Under the pieces are notes generated by a model. The model worked only from the letters and a program-made list of their open reading frames with translations, was not told the DNA's origin and searched no databases. A DNA stretch of 8,641 bases from an uncultured Ruminococcus sp. (GTDB lineage Bacteria > Bacillota > Clostridia > Oscillospirales > Ruminococcaceae). The stretch is from contig USCU01000037.1 of assembly GCA_900553335.1 (NCBI GenBank), positions 1 through 8,641 on the forward strand, read 5' to 3'. Positions 7,377 through 8,641 of this stretch are shown here, in pieces (positions within the stretch are counted from its first letter, which is position 1; every line of letters begins with the position of its first letter). The translations under genes and the position numbers were made by a program.

Positions 7377-7861
7377 GAAAGCTCTTCCTGAAGCTTTTTT
7401 TCCTTTGCCAAAACTCCCTCTACCATAGCCTTCTTCTCATCAGCAAGCTTCTTTGAAAGCTCCTCGTCAGAAATTGAAAGCATCTGAACTGCCAAAACAG
7501 CAGCATTCTTCGCTCCGTTTACCGCTACGGTTGCAACAGGAATTCCCGAAGGCATCATTACTGTTGCCAAAAGTGCGTCAAGACCTTCAAAGGTCGATTT
7601 AATAGGAACACCGATTACAGGAAGCGTTGTATGCGCCGCAATCACACCTGCTAAGTGTGCTGCCATTCCGGCCGCGCAGATAATTACTCCGAAGCCGTTT
7701 TCTTTTGCATTTTTTGAAAACTCAGCGGCAAGGTCAGGTGTTCTATGCGCCGACATAATATGCACTTCGTATTCGACGCCGTATTTCAAAAGCTCTGAAA
7801 ACGCACCCTTTACAATAGGCAGATCGCTGTCTGAACCCATTATAATAGCAACTTTTTTCAT
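7367..7861 (-). CDS. purE: N5-carboxyaminoimidazole ribonucleotide mutase (PurE, class I-like)
   Basis: Moves the carboxyl group of N5-CAIR to C4, giving CAIR. The 164 residues fit class I PurE (about 160-170). Signatures are IIMGSDSDL (6-14, nucleotide phosphate loop), MSAHRTP with the catalytic histidine at H39, an AGMAAHLAG segment, and MPSGIPVATVAVNGAKNAA, in the form seen in bacterial class I enzymes. These enzymes normally depend on PurK for N5-CAIR; purK is not in this window. I place the start at ATG 7861, eight bases after GGAGG. A longer frame from TTG 7876 would translate through the ribosome site itself. The last codons and stop (Asn-Ser-stop) lie within a palindromic repeat. It is the first gene of the purine operon, directly after a leader terminator. 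Confidence 0.96.
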   Translation of the reverse strand: MKKVAIIMGSDSDLPIVKGAFSELLKYGVEYEVHIMSAHRTPDLAAEFSKNAKENGFGVIICAAGMAAHLAGVIAAHTTLPVIGVPIKSTFEGLDALLATVMMPSGIPVATVAVNGAKNAAVLAVQMLSISDEELSKKLADEKKAMVEGVLAKEKKLQEELSNS

Positions 7862-7869
7862 TAAAATCT

Positions 7870-7874
7870 CCTCC
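7870..7874 (-). promoter_or_regulatory. Ribosome binding site deciding the purE start
   Basis: GGAGG on the minus strand with 8 bases to the ATG at 7861. It overlaps the alternative TTG frame beginning at 7876 and therefore supports the shorter protein. It lies about 17 bases downstream of the leader terminator's T-run. Confidence 0.85.
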
Positions 7875-7890
7875 AAAAAATATTTTTTTC

Positions 7891-7926
7891 AAAATAAAAA
7901 CTGCAACTCTTTAAAAAGCTGCAGTT
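7891..7926 (-). terminator. Intrinsic terminator in the purE leader (candidate attenuator)
   Basis: In minus-strand RNA the arms AACTGCA (7920-7926) and TGCAGTT (7899-7905) pair perfectly. The stem extends inward with G-U, C-G, U-A and U-G pairs to about 11 base pairs around a small A/U loop. A run of T residues broken by one A (down to about 7891) follows at once. There is no T-run in the opposite direction, so it acts on the minus strand only. It stands between the leader frame (stop at 7930) and purE. No promoter is visible between it and purE, so operon expression should depend on read-through. Confidence 0.85.
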
Positions 7927-7929
7927 ATA

Positions 7930-8031
7930 CTATTCTGTTTCTAGATTTGAGTACAAAAAGCTAAGGATACTGCCTCTATCAGCCGACATCCCAATTGAAG
8001 AAGTGTAAAAAACGAAAAAGTTTTTTATCAT
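7930..8031 (-). CDS. Small leader open frame upstream of purE, 33 residues
   Basis: An ATG at 8031 with GGAGG 7 bases upstream opens a 33-residue frame ending in TAG at 7930. The peptide starts MIKNFFVFYTSSIG and ends LYSNLETE; the N-terminal part is rich in Phe and aromatics, with no clear membrane helix or known domain. It begins about 54 bases after the predicted transcription start and stops 3 bases before the terminator stem. A ribosome finishing on it would cover the 5' arm of that stem. This suits a regulatory leader peptide for the purine operon. It could instead be an independent small protein with its own terminator. The sequence is not one I recognise with confidence, and conservation is untested. 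Confidence 0.55.
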   Translation of the reverse strand: MIKNFFVFYTSSIGMSADRGSILSFLYSNLETE

Positions 8032-8038
8032 TACAATT

Positions 8039-8043
8039 CCTCC
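8039..8043 (-). promoter_or_regulatory. Ribosome binding site of the leader frame
   Basis: GGAGG, 7 bases before the ATG at 8031. This is as strong as the sites of the large purine genes, and is the main reason to believe the short frame is translated. Confidence 0.7.
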
Positions 8044-8056
8044 GCTAAAAATACTC

Positions 8057-8078
8057 TATCTGCATACTGACGCAGACA
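8057..8078 (-). ncRNA. Hairpin at the 5' end of the purE leader
   Basis: TGTCTGC (8072-8078, read on the minus strand) pairs with GCAGATA (8057-8063) over 7 positions including one G-U, with an 8-base loop. It begins about 6 bases after the predicted transcription start. Its 3' arm contains TGCAG, which could also pair with CTGCA in the 5' arm of the terminator, so it might take part in alternative folding. That exchange is speculative; the segment may simply protect the transcript end. Confidence 0.4.
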
Positions 8079-8090
8079 ATCATTACTAAT

Positions 8091-8119
8091 ATTGTACCTC
8101 AAACGAAAGAAAATTTCAA
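8091..8119 (-). promoter_or_regulatory. Sigma-70/SigA-type promoter of the purine operon
   Basis: Minus-strand -35 TTGAAA (8114-8119) and -10 TACAAT (8091-8096) are separated by exactly 17 bases, each one base from consensus. Transcription should start near 8083-8084 at an A. An A/T-rich tract (8121-8152) just upstream could act as an UP element. It lies after the small gene ending at 8183 and before the purE leader. A clear pair of PurR boxes was not seen; the spacer holds one TTCG/CGAA only. Confidence 0.75.
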
Positions 8120-8182
8120 CTGTTTTTTCATAAAAAATAAAACAAAATCGCTGCTGTTTCTTGTCTATTTTGACACTGTGCG
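8120..8182. other. Intergenic gap before the purine promoter
   Basis: A 63-base gap following the small hypothetical gene. It holds a short hairpin that starts at that gene's stop codon (TGACGC/GTGTCA around a 3-base loop) without a T-run, and then a T-rich tract on the minus strand preceded by only a weak AAACA/TGTTT stem. A convincing terminator for the pflA transcript is not seen, so some read-through into the purine operon is possible. Confidence 0.4.
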
Positions 8183-8392
8183 TCACATCGACATATTCTT
8201 TCTGAAAATATCATTGTTCTGTATTTTTTCCATTTCCCTGTTATACGCATGAATTTTATGACTTTGTTCAAGATACTTTTCCTGCTGAGTAGGATTCATT
8301 GCGCTGAATTCTCCGGATAAAAAAGCTTTTGAATTCAGTGCACAGTAAACCTCCGGCATTGCGGTAAACCGCCATAATTCGTTATTATTCAT
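8183..8392 (-). CDS. Small hypothetical protein coupled to pflA
   Basis: A 69-residue frame whose ATG overlaps the pflA stop in an ATGA arrangement (4-base overlap) and is preceded by AGGAG 8 bases upstream, so translation is probably coupled. The product starts MNNNELWRFTAMPEVYCALN and is hydrophilic overall. The C-terminal half is charged and probably helical (KYLEQSHKIHAYNREMEKIQ). There is no signal peptide, membrane segment, metal-binding cysteine pair or known motif. I do not recognise the family. The tight link to the activase suggests a role around pyruvate formate-lyase or mere co-transcription; the sequence does not decide. Confidence 0.7.
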   Translation of the reverse strand: MNNNELWRFTAMPEVYCALNSKAFLSGEFSAMNPTQQEKYLEQSHKIHAYNREMEKIQNNDIFRKNMSM

Positions 8393-8641
8393 CTTACTTT
8401 CTCCTTAATTTTTTCAAAACGTTTTAAAATGTTTATCGCTTTCAGGATTTCATCTTTGCCTGTCATTCTTACTCCATTAAGCGAATAATCAAGTCCTAAG
8501 CTTTCCCATTTATGAACTCCCATTGTATGATACGGTATAAGCTCTATCCGCTCGATGTTGTCAAAAGCGCACAAAAACCTTCCCAATTTTAAGAGTTTAT
8601 CTTCATCAAACGTATATCCCTCTAAAATAACCTGTCTAATC
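8389..8641 (-). CDS. pflA: Pyruvate formate-lyase activating enzyme, C-terminal part
   Basis: Only the last 83 codons are inside the window; the gene starts beyond 8641. The fragment reads IRQVILEGYTFDEDKLLKLG, then ends its conserved core with LIPYHTMGVHKWESLGLDY. This is the C-terminal signature of the radical-SAM activase that installs the glycyl radical on pyruvate formate-lyase in anaerobes (compare PYHxxGxxKW in the family). The N-terminal CxxxCxxC cluster motif would lie outside the window. A frame beginning at TTG 8586 is not the true start, since coding similarity continues upstream without a stop. The call could cover a related glycyl-radical activase, but the PYHTMGVHKW motif favours PflA. 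Confidence 0.9.
   Translation of the reverse strand, partial: IRQVILEGYTFDEDKLLKLGRFLCAFDNIERIELIPYHTMGVHKWESLGLDYSLNGVRMTGKDEILKAINILKRFEKIKEKVR

Noticed and set aside
7862..8084. A purine, ZTP (pfl) or PRPP (ykkC-type) riboswitch in the purE leader
   Set aside because: I looked for the conserved core words of these classes and found none. The leader instead holds a translated-looking frame and a terminator. A covariance-model search would settle it.
8121..8165. A terminator for the pflA transcript
   Set aside because: The T-rich run is present, but the only stem before it (AAACA/TGTTT) is weak and A/T-only but for one pair; better explained as the A/T-rich region upstream of the promoter.
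1..8641. CRISPR array, tRNA, rRNA or insertion sequence transposase
   Set aside because: No regularly spaced direct repeats, no tRNA-like or rRNA sequence, and no transposase-like frame on either strand.

Overview
The window is an AT-rich stretch of a Clostridia-type Firmicute chromosome. The best guess is a gut Oscillospirales/Ruminococcus-like anaerobe, inferred from strong GGAGG ribosome sites, a pyruvate formate-lyase activase, a PurF of the Bacillus type with a propeptide and Fe-S cysteines, and the unusual split of the last purine steps. Every gene I can support is on the minus strand, so transcription runs from high to low coordinates.

Entry region (8641 down to 8183): the 3' end of a pyruvate formate-lyase activating enzyme gene (pflA) overlaps by 4 bases a 69-residue protein of unknown function.

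Control region (8182 down to 7862): a good sigma-70-type promoter (TTGAAA, 17-base spacer, TACAAT) starts a leader of about 220 nt. The leader holds an early hairpin, a 33-codon open frame with a strong ribosome site, and a strong intrinsic terminator whose stem begins 3 bases after that frame's stop codon. Only about 30 bases separate the terminator from the purE ribosome site and no second promoter is visible. Transcription of the purine operon therefore probably passes through this terminator, which suggests attenuation linked to leader translation. No purine, ZTP or PRPP riboswitch was recognised.

Purine operon (7861 down to 630): purE, a PurF-like paralogue without the catalytic cysteine, authentic purF, purM, purN, a PurO-type IMP cyclohydrolase, and an AICAR transformylase that corresponds only to the C-terminal domain of PurH. 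Together they cover PRPP to phosphoribosylamine (PurF), GAR formylation (PurN), AIR formation (PurM), AIR carboxylation (PurE) and the final two steps to IMP. purD, purL/Q/S, purK, purC and purB are not in the window. The last two steps, normally done by bifunctional PurH, are here split between a PurH-half and an archaeal-type PurO.

Repeats: a palindromic repeat family built on the 12-mer AATTACGAATTA sits in the two largest gaps inside the operon, after purE and after purN. In both cases it supplies the last two codons and the stop codon of the upstream gene.

End region (591 to 1): a secreted lipoprotein with a lipobox and an acidic Ser/Thr-rich linker follows purH after 38 bases and runs off the window edge.
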